Origin: Bradyrhizobium sp. B124
Lineage (GTDB): Bacteria; Pseudomonadota; Alphaproteobacteria; Rhizobiales; Xanthobacteraceae
Direction: 5' to 3'
Assembly (NCBI RefSeq): GCF_038967635.1
Contig: NZ_CP152413.1
Span: 1,612,001-1,676,000, forward strand
DNA length: 64,000 nucleotides
Made by a program: the position numbers and the translations under genes. Of this stretch, positions 24,586 through 34,695 are shown in pieces (the stretch's first letter is position 1; each line of letters opens with the position of its first letter). The notes below the pieces were generated by a model that was not told where the DNA came from, did not search any database, and saw nothing but the letters and a program-made list of their open reading frames with translations.

Positions 24586-25247
24586 GACGAGGCCTCCCTG
24601 AACACGGCGGACTGACGGATCAGCCGGCCAAAACGCGGGTGGATGATCTCCAGCGTGAAGCGGAAGTCGCCGCAGCCGAGATCGGAATGGGTCACGGTGA
24701 GATCGCCAGGTGTGAGCCATTCGGGCAATTGCATCCGAAACGGCCCGAGCCGCAGCGAATAGCCGACGCTATGAAACACCAGCGCCTCGTGCTCGACCGC
24801 GATCCGCAACGCCATGCTGACGCCGAAGCCGACATACTCCTCGAGCCCGGAGGGGCCGGCAAAACGCTTGGCGGAATGAATCACCTGCGGGAAGCCGTCG
24901 CGGCGCGCGCAGATGCGGGTCCAGATCTGGCCGCCGCTCGCGGCGTCCTCGGTAACGGTGACGATCATCGGCACGCCGGTCTCGGTGCCGGTCGGAAGCG
25001 GTCCGCCGATCAGCCGCGCGGCCTGTGCCAGCCACCAGCCGGCGCGGCTGCTCGAGGCTTCGTCGACCTCGCCGACATAGACGACGGTGTTGCCGTCCTC
25101 GAACCGCTTCGAGAAGCGCCGCCAGATCGCAACCGGCAGGCGGCCCCAATCCTCGTCGGGCAGCAACGCGCGGAAGCGATGGTCGTCGAACAGTTTCGTA
25201 TCGGAAGCCGGCGCTGTCTTTAAGGTGGATATCCTTGCTGACGCCAT
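24582..25247 (-). CDS. DUF4166 domain protein
   Basis: A 221-residue soluble protein matching the DUF4166 type: it contains LPTGTETGVPMIVTVTEDAASGGQIWTRIC and GLEEYVGFGVSMALRIAVEHEALVFHSVGY. Its biochemical role is not known; in other genomes such domains accompany or are fused to SDR epimerases. Here the following epimerase-membrane gene overlaps it by four bases, and the GbsR-like regulator gene lies 26 bp upstream, so the three form one unit. Confidence 0.85.
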   Translation of the reverse strand: MASARISTLKTAPASDTKLFDDHRFRALLPDEDWGRLPVAIWRRFSKRFEDGNTVVYVGEVDEASSSRAGWWLAQAARLIGGPLPTGTETGVPMIVTVTEDAASGGQIWTRICARRDGFPQVIHSAKRFAGPSGLEEYVGFGVSMALRIAVEHEALVFHSVGYSLRLGPFRMQLPEWLTPGDLTVTHSDLGCGDFRFTLEIIHPRFGRLIRQSAVFREASS

Positions 25248-25273
25248 CGCACACTCCCGTTACGCCGCCGCCC

Positions 25274-25831
25274 CTATTTGGCTCTGCCTGTCGGCAGGAA
25301 ACTCACGATCTTCTCGCCGAGCCTGATCAGCGCGACCAGGCGCGGCCGCGGCACGTTCAGCATCTGCGTGTACCAGCGGTCGACCAGCTCGGTGAACGTC
25401 AGCATCTCCTTCAGCCGCTTGCTGGCGAGCGGGCTGATGGCGGGATCGTCGGCCGCGTCGGAGACGCAAGCGCGCAGCGCGGCAAGCGCGGGATCGATCT
25501 CGCGCTCCTTGCGCCCGGCTGCGATCTTCGCCGCGACCTCCCAGATATCGGTCTCGGCCTCGAAATGGTCGCGGCGGTCGCCGAGGATCGGCACCCGCCG
25601 GATCAACCCCCAGGACAGCAATTCCTTGATCGAGTTCGAGACGTTGGAGCGCGCCATGCCGAGCGTGTCGGCGATGTCCTCCGCGGTCATCGGCGCTTCG
25701 GCGAGATAGAGCAGCCCGTGGATCTGGCTGACCGAGCGGTTGACGCCCCATTCGTCGCCCATGTCGCCCCAATGCAGGATGAAGCGCTCGACGGCGGCAG
25801 GAAGTTTTTTCTTGGCGGTTATTTCTGTCAT
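25274..25831 (-). CDS. GbsR/MarR-family transcriptional regulator
   Basis: A 185-residue winged-helix regulator of the GbsR (betaine-responsive) type. The first helices FILHWGDMGDEWGVNRSVSQIHGLLYL and the recognition helix MARSNVSNSIKELLSWGLIRRVPILGDRRDHFEA are diagnostic. The ATG used lies inside a perfect 22-bp palindrome and has no ribosome site; an in-frame ATG 14 codons upstream is the alternative. The palindrome probably autoregulates the gabled three-gene unit with DUF4166 and the epimerase. Confidence 0.9.
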   Translation of the reverse strand: MTEITAKKKLPAAVERFILHWGDMGDEWGVNRSVSQIHGLLYLAEAPMTAEDIADTLGMARSNVSNSIKELLSWGLIRRVPILGDRRDHFEAETDIWEVAAKIAAGRKEREIDPALAALRACVSDAADDPAISPLASKRLKEMLTFTELVDRWYTQMLNVPRPRLVALIRLGEKIVSFLPTGRAK

Positions 25832-25841
25832 GACAGAAATA
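25820..25841. promoter_or_regulatory. Perfect 22-bp palindrome over the GbsR-like start codon
   Basis: The half-site TATTTCTGTCA is followed directly by its exact complement, giving a 22-bp palindrome whose centre overlaps the ATG of the regulator. Its symmetry fits a dimeric winged-helix protein. Binding here would block transcription or initiation of the regulator gene itself. Confidence 0.7.
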
Positions 25842-26071
25842 TCAGACTGTTCGGAGCGGAAGTCAAGGGTCATCGATGCCGCTCAGGGACGCCGCGCGAC
25901 CTAGCGTGCGCCTCTCGCCTGTGTGACCCCAGCGCGGGTGATCATCACAGATGACGAATTTTCCTTTGTCGCGACCGACGTCTTCGTCCAAGCTGATCCG
26001 GGTGGACGATTTTTCGGCCGGATCGCGGGCTGTCGACATGAGCCAGCTTCACGGCCAACAAGGAGCTTGCG

Positions 26072-26884
26072 ATGCCCGCGTCCGACAAGGAGTTCGTTGG
26101 GTCCATTCCAGAACTTTACGACCGGCTCCTCGTGCCGATGATTTTTGAACCCTACGCACGCGATCTCGCACAACGCGCCAAGGCCGTTGGCCCGCGCGAC
26201 CTGCTTGAGACGGCCGCGGGCACCGGGGCCGTGACCCGCGCGCTGTCGGCAGCGCTCGGCCGCGGCACCCGCATTGTGGCGACCGACCTGAATGAGCCGA
26301 TGCTCGAACGGGCGAAATCGCGGATGCCGGACGCGGCCGATATCACGTGGCGACAGGCCGACGCGCTCAACCTGCCGTTCGACAATGCGAGCTTCGATGT
26401 CGTCGCCTGCCAGTTCGGCGCGATGTTCTTCCCCGACAAGCCCAAGGGCTATTCGGAAGCTCGCCGTGTCCTGAAGCCGGGCGGCCGTTTCCTATTCAGC
26501 ATGTGGGATCGCATCGAAGAGAACGAGTTTGCCGACGTGGTGACCCAGGCATTGGCAGAGGTCTTCCCGGCCGATCCGCCGCGATTCCTGGCGCGCACGC
26601 CCCATGGCCACTACGCGGTAGACCCGATCCGGGCCGATCTTTTGGCCGCGGGCTTCAGCAAGATCGAGATCGACACCGTCCGGCAGCAAAGCCGGGCGAA
26701 CGCGCCGCACGATCCGGCGATCGGTTTTTGCCAGGGCTCACCGCTGCGCGGCGAGATCGAGGCGCGCGGCGGGATCGGCCTCGACGCCGCGACCGAGCAC
26801 GCCGCATCGGCGCTCGCGCGGCGCTTCGGCAAGGGCGCGATCGAAGGCCGCATTCAGGCGCTGGTGATCACGGCTGTTGCGTGA
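26072..26884 (+). CDS. Class I SAM-dependent methyltransferase (UbiE-like)
   Basis: A 270-residue cytosolic methyltransferase. The Rossmann SAM motif is DLLETAAGTGAVTRAL (about 43-58), followed by the acidic loop ATDLNEPMLERA, then DALNLPFDNASFDVVACQFG and VLKPGGRFLFSMWD, the standard Methyltransf_11 order. AAGGAG lies six bases before ATG. It stands alone, convergent with acyP. The methyl acceptor is unknown. Confidence 0.9.
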   Translation: MPASDKEFVGSIPELYDRLLVPMIFEPYARDLAQRAKAVGPRDLLETAAGTGAVTRALSAALGRGTRIVATDLNEPMLERAKSRMPDAADITWRQADALNLPFDNASFDVVACQFGAMFFPDKPKGYSEARRVLKPGGRFLFSMWDRIEENEFADVVTQALAEVFPADPPRFLARTPHGHYAVDPIRADLLAAGFSKIEIDTVRQQSRANAPHDPAIGFCQGSPLRGEIEARGGIGLDAATEHAASALARRFGKGAIEGRIQALVITAVA

Positions 26885-26891
26885 CCACGCG

Positions 26892-27191
26892 TCATATCGT
26901 CGGCAGGATCGAGAACCGCTCCCCTGCCCGTCGCAGGTTCAGAAGATCGGAATTGCCTGATACGGCGTGCACGGCATCGACCCGCGCCGAGAACGGTCCG
27001 CGGCCGCAGGCCGCGATCATGTCAGCGACGACGGCCTCGGGGCCGACGAACACCGCCTCGACGCTGCCGTCGCGGCGATTGCGGACCCAACCCTCGAGGC
27101 CGCGCGAGGTCGCCTGCTCGTCCACCCAGGCACGATAGCCGACGCCCTGCACCCGGCCACTGACCGTGACATGGCGGATCACACCGCTCAT
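26892..27191 (-). CDS. acyP: Acylphosphatase
   Basis: A 99-residue cytosolic enzyme that hydrolyses acyl phosphates. The active-site arginine lies in [14 protein letters not shown] and the asparagine in [18 protein letters not shown], the two family signatures. Length is normal. Its ATG overlaps the stop of the upstream PEP-mutase-family gene by four bases, so the two are coupled. Confidence 0.95.
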   Translation of the reverse strand: MSGVIRHVTVSGRVQGVGYRAWVDEQATSRGLEGWVRNRRDGSVEAVFVGPEAVVADMIAACGRGPFSARVDAVHAVSGNSDLLNLRRAGERFSILPTI

Positions 27192-28054
27192 TTTTTCAGG
27201 CCGAGGAACTCGCCGCTGCGCGCCTTGGTCTCCGCCTCGCGCATCACGCGGCTGGTCAGTTCGGACGAGGCGATGCCTTTCAGATTCTTCGGCGAGGCGC
27301 CTTCGCGCAGCGCCTTCAACGTTTCGTAGACGGCCTGGGTTGCGGCCGCGAACGGCGCGTGGCCCTGCAGCGCGATCCTGACGCGCTGGCTTGCCAGATA
27401 ATCCAGCGCGGTCATCTCCTCCGGCGCGCCGCCGAGCACGATCGGCAGCGTCGTGGCGGCCGAGAGCGCCTCGAGCTCACCGCGCGACTTGATACCGGTG
27501 AAGAACAGTCCATCGACGCCGACCGCCTGATAGGCCCTGGCGCGCGCAATCGCGTCGTCGAGATCAGTGATCGAAACGGCACCGGTCCGGCCCAGGATGA
27601 CGAGCGACGGATCGCTGCGGCCGTCAAGCGCGGCCTTCATCTTGCCGACGCCTTCCTCGAGCGAGATCAGCTGCGCCTTGGCCTGGCCGAACGCCTGCGG
27701 CAGCAGCGTATCCTCGATGGTGAGGCCGGCTGCGCCGGCGGCTTCGACCTCCTGAACCGTGCGACGAACGTTGAGCGCATTGCCGTAGCCGTGGTCGGCA
27801 TCGACCAGCACAGGCAGGGTCGAAGCACGCGACATCCGGCGTACCTGTTCAGCGAATTCAGTCAGCGTGATCAGCGCAATATCGGGATCGCCGAGCACGG
27901 CGAGCGACGCCACCGAGCCGCCGAACATGCCGAGCTCGAAACCGAGATCCTCCGCGATCCGGATCGAGGTCGCGTCATAGACCGAGCCCGGGCGGATGCA
28001 GGATGATCCGCTGAGAATCGATCGCAGTGCTTCGCGGCGTTTGCGGAAAGCCAT
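27188..28054 (-). CDS. Isocitrate lyase/PEP mutase superfamily protein (oxaloacetate decarboxylase-like)
   Basis: A 288-residue TIM-barrel enzyme of the PEP mutase/isocitrate lyase superfamily. Motifs: [38 protein letters not shown] (metal-binding aspartates) and LTIEDTLLP. These fit the oxaloacetate decarboxylase branch (PA4872-like), which lacks the lyase cysteine loop. The start [10 protein letters not shown] has AGGGG eight bases before it. It is cotranscribed with acyP; a palindromic repeat separates it from the carboxylase gene upstream. Confidence 0.85.
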   Translation of the reverse strand: MAFRKRREALRSILSGSSCIRPGSVYDATSIRIAEDLGFELGMFGGSVASLAVLGDPDIALITLTEFAEQVRRMSRASTLPVLVDADHGYGNALNVRRTVQEVEAAGAAGLTIEDTLLPQAFGQAKAQLISLEEGVGKMKAALDGRSDPSLVILGRTGAVSITDLDDAIARARAYQAVGVDGLFFTGIKSRGELEALSAATTLPIVLGGAPEEMTALDYLASQRVRIALQGHAPFAAATQAVYETLKALREGASPKNLKGIASSELTSRVMREAETKARSGEFLGLKK

Positions 28055-28073
28055 GGGGACACCCCTCACTCAC

Positions 28074-28173
28074 GTCATTCCGGGGCGATGCAAAGCATCG
28101 AACCCTCAGGTGCGCAATTGCGCACCCAAAATCTCGAGATTCCGGGTTCTCGCTTCGCGAGCCCCGGAATGAC
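28074..28173. repeat. Dispersed palindromic repeat
   Basis: The 13-bp ends GTCATTCCGGGGC and GCCCCGGAATGAC are exact complements with further inner pairing, filling the entire gap between two genes. It resembles repetitive extragenic palindromes common in Bradyrhizobium and may act as a processing or termination signal after the carboxylase gene. Confidence 0.8.
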
Positions 28174-28177
28174 AATC

Positions 28178-30193
<2,016 letters not shown>

Positions 30194-30315
30194 GCTCTTC
30201 TTGCTTGGGCTTTGGGCAGGATTCCTCCCCGCGCAATCCGGCACGGGCGATTGGCGTAACCACTCCGTGGTACAGCAAAATGCCCCGGAGGCAAATGCAG
30301 ACCGGGCCCGGCGCC

Positions 30316-30348
30316 TGGCCGGTCCTTGGCCGGTCCTTGGCCGGTTCT
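30316..30348. repeat. 11-bp tandem repeat, three copies
   Basis: TGGCCGGTCCT occurs twice exactly and a third time with one change (TGGCCGGTTCT), followed by a partial fourth. It lies between the carboxylase start and the stop of a small gene. No function is evident. Confidence 0.8.
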
Positions 30349-30370
30349 TGGCGGTAGCCGGAGGGGTATT

Positions 30371-30577
30371 TCAGCCCGAATAAGTCTTGAAGCGGCCGCG
30401 CGAATGCGCCTTCGCGACGGCCTTCATCAGATCGCTAACCTCGTTCTCCAGGAATTCATTCGCCACGATCAGCGCCCGGATGGTCGCGCGCAAATTGCCG
30501 CCGCACGCGGAAATAGCCTGATCGACAGCCGCTTCCAGCCCGTCATCGTCATCAGATTCGGGCCGTGCAGACATCAT
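30371..30577 (-). CDS. Small hypothetical protein
   Basis: A 68-residue protein (MMSARPESDDDDGLEAAVDQ...) with an acidic N-terminus, a helical middle containing CGGNLRATIRALIVANEFLE and a basic end. The pattern is regular and protein-like, with no membrane segment. Two adjacent Met codons could start it; GGATG lies upstream. No family recognised, although similar small proteins are common in Bradyrhizobium. Confidence 0.6.
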   Translation of the reverse strand: MMSARPESDDDDGLEAAVDQAISACGGNLRATIRALIVANEFLENEVSDLMKAVAKAHSRGRFKTYSG

Positions 30578-30630
30578 GGGGCATCCGGGATTCAGGTGGC
30601 ACATCATGTTCCTATTTTGTTCTCATTAAG

Positions 30631-30759
30631 TCAATCGGATCTTTGCTCGGAAGCCGTCTGCCGAGGCGCCTCTCGCTTCCGCCGCCAGCGCGCGAGGTAT
30701 TGCAGGGTCCAGATGTCGGTGATGACATCCGCAATGAGGTTGATGATGAACTCGGCCAT
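30631..30759 (-). CDS. Small membrane-associated protein
   Basis: A 42-residue frame, MAEFIINLIADVITDIWTLQYLARWRRKRE..., preceded by AGGGA seven bases upstream. One hydrophobic helix is followed by a strongly basic tail, a common layout for small inner-membrane proteins. It is divergent from the nuclease-like gene. Real but unproven. Confidence 0.45.
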   Translation of the reverse strand: MAEFIINLIADVITDIWTLQYLARWRRKREAPRQTASEQRSD

Positions 30760-30917
30760 ATCAGCATCCCTTCGATAGCAATGTCCGGCCGTTCTACGTC
30801 GCGGAATGCCGATCGGGATGTGACGGCGCGCACGCATCGCGTGCGAACAGTCCTTGGTTGGATCGCACCTGCCTGTGCTAGAAGTTCGGCTGCCCGCCAA
30901 AAATCTGAAGTGAGAAA

Positions 30918-31712
30918 ATGCGGTTTCGGAATCCGGTCATCACGACGCTTCTCCTGACATGCCTGTCCGCGAGCCCTGTCCTGTCTGCGACGGCTGCGCT
31001 GTCTGCGACCGGTGGCCCCTCCACGGCTATCGTCAAGGACGCCGGGACGGTTCAGCTCGGCAACACGGTCTATCGGCTCGACGGCATCGACGCGCCGGCG
31101 GCCGACCAGCTCTGCATCGACGAGCACGCCGACGTCTGGACCTGCGGGATTGAAGCGCGCGACCAGCTGACCCGACTGATCGGCGGCAAGCCGATTCATT
31201 GCGACGATATCGGCGTCGATCCGACCTTCAAGAAGCGCCGCCTCGGCGTCTGCAAGCTCGAGGGCGACCCGACCAGCCTGAGCCAGGTGATGGTGCAGAA
31301 GGGCTACGCCCTCAACGTCGAGACGTCGGCCACTGGCCGATTCAAGCCGGATCAAGCCACCGCCACGGACAGTCGTGCGGGGCTGTGGAAGGGCTGCTTC
31401 GTGGCGCCGCGCGATTTTCGTCTCGGCAAGAAGGACGGCGCCCTGCTCGGCAACGCCTGCCCGGCCGACCGCGACACGCAGATCCGCAATGCGCTCTTCC
31501 CCGACGACCTGCCGATGCCGGCAAGCTGCAACATCAAGGGCAAGTACGCCGTGCGCGCCCGCGTCACCGGCAATGTCGGCATCTATCACCTGCAGGCGTG
31601 CCGCAGTTACCCGGGCCTTGGCAATCCGGATCGCTGGTTCTGCTCCGAGGAGGATGCGCAGGCCGCCGGGTTCCGCAGGGCCTATAATTGCCGCCCGCCC
31701 AAAGGCAAATGA
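30918..31712 (+). CDS. Exported thermonuclease-like protein with C-terminal cysteine domain
   Basis: A 264-residue protein with a signal peptide (cut near VLS-AT). The middle (about 38-160) follows the staphylococcal nuclease pattern: VYRLDGIDAPAADQLC, CGIEARDQLTRLI, RRLGVCKLEG and MVQKGYAL. The last 70 residues (PASCNIKGKYAV, GIYHLQACRSYPG, WFCSEEDAQAAGFRRAYNC) form a small Cys-containing domain seen in some secreted SNase-like proteins. The catalytic arginine/glutamate trio is only partly clear, so activity is uncertain. Start is supported by its signal peptide. Confidence 0.82.
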   Translation: MRFRNPVITTLLLTCLSASPVLSATAALSATGGPSTAIVKDAGTVQLGNTVYRLDGIDAPAADQLCIDEHADVWTCGIEARDQLTRLIGGKPIHCDDIGVDPTFKKRRLGVCKLEGDPTSLSQVMVQKGYALNVETSATGRFKPDQATATDSRAGLWKGCFVAPRDFRLGKKDGALLGNACPADRDTQIRNALFPDDLPMPASCNIKGKYAVRARVTGNVGIYHLQACRSYPGLGNPDRWFCSEEDAQAAGFRRAYNCRPPKGK

Positions 31713-31803
31713 AGGGCAAGTGACGGGCAAGTGATCGCCGCAAATCACGCTGGAAAAGCCGCCTCGTCCTGTGTGAAACTGCGCCGAGAGGTTGCCGGCG
31801 CGT

Positions 31804-34272
31804 ATGACCCCACCCGATCCCGCTGATGTGCTTCCCGAAGCTGCGGCAGCCGAACGGCTGCGGCAGCACCTTGAGGAGATCGCGCGCGAACGCGACCGCG
31901 CCCATCGCGAGCTTCAGGAGCGCGAGGCCGAGCTGGCACGGATCCAGCGTATCGCGCGGGTCGGCGGGCTCGAGATCGATTTCCGCGACGGCGTGCGCAA
32001 CCGCCGCTCTCCCGAATATCTGCTGGTGCACGGCCTGCCGCCCGAGGAGGTCAACGAGACCTATGAGAACTGGGTCGCGCGCATCCACCCCGATGATCGC
32101 GAACGAACCATCAAGCACCTGTTCGGCCTGCTGAAGGCCGGCGGCGAGGATTACACCGCCGAGTACCGCATCATCCGCCCGAACGACGGCGAGAGCCGCT
32201 GGATCCGTGTCGTCGCCAAGATCGACCGCGACCGCAACGGCCGTGCGCTGCGGCTGGTCGGTGCCGATCTCGACGTCACCGATCAGATGCTGGCGCAGGA
32301 AACCCTGCGCGAGAGCGAGGAACGCTTCCGCCTGATCGCCGACAGCGCGCCGGTGCCGATCTGGGTGACCAAGCTCGACCGCACCCGCTCCTTCGCCAAC
32401 CAGGCCTATCTGGATTTCCTCGGCCTGCCGTTCGAGGAAGCCGTCGTGTTCGACTGGCGCAAGGCGCTGCATCCGGATGATCTGCCGAACATCCTGCAGC
32501 AGCAGATCACCGGCGAATTGTCGCTCAAGCCATTCGTGCTCGAGGCACGCTACCGGAATGCCGCGGGCGATTGGCGCTGGCTGCGCTCGGAATCGCAACC
32601 GCGCTGGGACCCGAACGGCAAGCATATCGGCTTCATCGGCGTCGCCCACGACATCACCGCGGCCAAGGAAGCCGAGATCGAGCTGCGCAAGCTCAACGAG
32701 TCGCTGGAGCGGCGCATCCTGGAGCGCACCGCCCAGCTCGAATCCCGCGAAGCGCAGACCCGCGCGATCCTGGAAACCAGCCATCAATATCAGATGCTGC
32801 TCAACCGGGATGGCGACCTGCTCTACACCAACCAGACCGCGCTGGCCGGCATCCGCGCCGAGGCCGCCGACGTCGTCGGCAAACCGTTCTGGGACACGCC
32901 CTGGTTCACTGCGACCGACGGCATGCCGCGCGTGATCCAGAATGCCTTTGCGACCGCGATGCGGGGCGAGGAAGTCAAGATCGAGCTGCAGCTGCACCTG
33001 CCGATCGGCGAGCGCTATTTCGATTTCGCGATGCGCCCGTTGCAGGACCAGCACGGCACGATCGTCGGCGCGGTGCCGGAGGCTGTCGACATCACCGAAC
33101 GGCGCCTTGGCGAGGAAGCCCTGCGGCAGTCGCAGAAGATGGAAGCGGTCGGCCAGCTCACCGGCGGCGTCGCGCACGACTTCAACAATCTGCTCACCAT
33201 CATCCGCTCCGCGACCGACTTCCTGCGCCGCCGCGAGCTGCCGGACGAGCGGCGACGCCGCTACATCGATGCGATCTCGGAGACCGTGGAGCGGGCCTCC
33301 AAGCTCACCGCGCAGCTCCTGGCGTTTGCGCGCAGGCAACCGCTCAATCCCGAAGTGTTCAATGTCGGGACGCAGGTCGATAGCGTGGTGCAGCTGATCC
33401 GTCCGCTGGTCGGCGCGCGGATCCACATCGAGGTCAGGATCGAGGATCCCGACTGCTTTGCGATCGCCGATATCGGCCAGTTCGAGACCGCGATGATCAA
33501 CCTTGCGGTCAATGGCCGCGACGCCATGAACGGCGAAGGCCAGCTGACGATCGGCGTCAGGAAGGTCAAGCACATCCCTGCCCTGCGCGCCCAGGCCTCG
33601 CGCAGCGGCGATTTCGTGACGGTCTCGATCCAGGATACCGGCACCGGCATCTCGCCGGAAAATCTCGACGCTATCTTCGAACCATTCTTCACGACCAAGG
33701 AGGTCGGCAAGGGAACGGGCCTCGGACTGAGCCAGGCGTTCGGTTTCGTCAAGCAATCCGACGGCGATATCGAGGTGACCAGCACGCCCGGGCACGGCGC
33801 AACCTTCACCATCTATCTGCCGCAGGCGATGCGCCCGGCGGACGCCAAGGTCGCGGCCAGCGCCGGCATCGAGCAGGCCTCGATCGGCCGCGGCTATCGC
33901 GTCCTCGTGGTCGAGGACAACGACGATGTCGGCCAGTTCTCCACCGAGCTGCTCGAGGATCTCGGCTATTCGGTCAAGCGCGCAGCGAACGCCAACGCGG
34001 CGCTGTCGATCCTCTCCGAGAACGAGTTCGCCGCCGACCTCGTGTTCTCCGACGTGATCATGCCCGGCATGAACGGCGTCGAGCTCGCCGGCGTGATCCG
34101 CGATCGCTTTCCCGGCCTGCCGGTGGTGCTGACCAGCGGCTACAGCAACGTGCTCGCCGAGAACGCGCATAGCGGCTTCGAGCTGATCCAGAAACCCTAT
34201 TCGGTCGAGGCGCTGTCGCGCACGCTCCGCAAGGCGATCGCCGAGCAGCGGGCGACCACCTCAAAACCCTGA
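31804..34272 (+). CDS. Hybrid sensor histidine kinase/response regulator with PAS domains
   Basis: An 822-residue cytosolic hybrid kinase with no membrane segment. In order: an N-terminal coiled coil, three PAS domains (about 50-170, 175-295 and 320-440), the dimerisation and phosphoacceptor motif with His458 (GGVAHDFNNLL), the ATPase domain (FEPFFTTKEVGKGTGLGLS) and a receiver domain with phosphoacceptor Asp750 (VFSDVIMPGMNG). The start ATG was preferred over an in-frame TTG four codons earlier. No output regulator is adjacent. The signal is probably a soluble ligand or redox cue sensed by PAS. Confidence 0.93.
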   Translation: MTPPDPADVLPEAAAAERLRQHLEEIARERDRAHRELQEREAELARIQRIARVGGLEIDFRDGVRNRRSPEYLLVHGLPPEEVNETYENWVARIHPDDRERTIKHLFGLLKAGGEDYTAEYRIIRPNDGESRWIRVVAKIDRDRNGRALRLVGADLDVTDQMLAQETLRESEERFRLIADSAPVPIWVTKLDRTRSFANQAYLDFLGLPFEEAVVFDWRKALHPDDLPNILQQQITGELSLKPFVLEARYRNAAGDWRWLRSESQPRWDPNGKHIGFIGVAHDITAAKEAEIELRKLNESLERRILERTAQLESREAQTRAILETSHQYQMLLNRDGDLLYTNQTALAGIRAEAADVVGKPFWDTPWFTATDGMPRVIQNAFATAMRGEEVKIELQLHLPIGERYFDFAMRPLQDQHGTIVGAVPEAVDITERRLGEEALRQSQKMEAVGQLTGGVAHDFNNLLTIIRSATDFLRRRELPDERRRRYIDAISETVERASKLTAQLLAFARRQPLNPEVFNVGTQVDSVVQLIRPLVGARIHIEVRIEDPDCFAIADIGQFETAMINLAVNGRDAMNGEGQLTIGVRKVKHIPALRAQASRSGDFVTVSIQDTGTGISPENLDAIFEPFFTTKEVGKGTGLGLSQAFGFVKQSDGDIEVTSTPGHGATFTIYLPQAMRPADAKVAASAGIEQASIGRGYRVLVVEDNDDVGQFSTELLEDLGYSVKRAANANAALSILSENEFAADLVFSDVIMPGMNGVELAGVIRDRFPGLPVVLTSGYSNVLAENAHSGFELIQKPYSVEALSRTLRKAIAEQRATTSKP

Positions 34273-34291
34273 TCCCGCCGCCGGCCGCGCG

Positions 34292-34588
34292 CTACTCGAT
34301 CACCACATGCGCGACGCCGAGCTGAAGGATGCCGAGCGCGCGCGCCGCCGTGGTCGAGACATCGATGATCCGTCCGCGAACGAACGGTCCGCGGTCGTTG
34401 ACCCGGCACCGGATCGATTTCCCGTGATAGGACACGGTGACCATGCTGCCGAATGGCCGCTTGCGATGCGCGCAGGTCATCTCGCCACTCCTGCCGATCC
34501 CCCGATAATAGGACGCAAGGCCGCTCTCTGCGTTCGCCATGCTTGAGGCAAACAGCAGCATGGCCGCGGACACTACTGCGGTTTTCAT
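34292..34588 (-). CDS. RlpA-like double-psi beta-barrel protein
   Basis: A 98-residue exported protein: a signal peptide ends near ANA-ES, and the rest is the RlpA barrel (SGLASYYRGIGRSGEMTCAHRKRPFGSMVTV, VNDRGPFVRGRIIDVSTTAARALG). RlpA proteins are lytic transglycosylases or peptidoglycan binders at the septum. It is minimal, lacking the SPOR domain of full RlpA. It sits convergent with the histidine kinase and on the same strand as the GGDEF-EAL gene. Confidence 0.88.
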   Translation of the reverse strand: MKTAVVSAAMLLFASSMANAESGLASYYRGIGRSGEMTCAHRKRPFGSMVTVSYHGKSIRCRVNDRGPFVRGRIIDVSTTAARALGILQLGVAHVVIE

Positions 34589-34695
34589 TGATCGCCTGCC
34601 GGTCGAGCCCCGCAAAGGAACGCGGTTCCACGATTTCGGTTCCGCGCCGGTCGCGTCGGCAGGTCGATTTTTTGGAACTTTTCAGGGAAAGCCGC

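Noticed and set aside
31564..34170. Long minus-strand open frame opposite the hybrid kinase
   Set aside because: Antisense shadow; the kinase motifs on the plus strand are complete.
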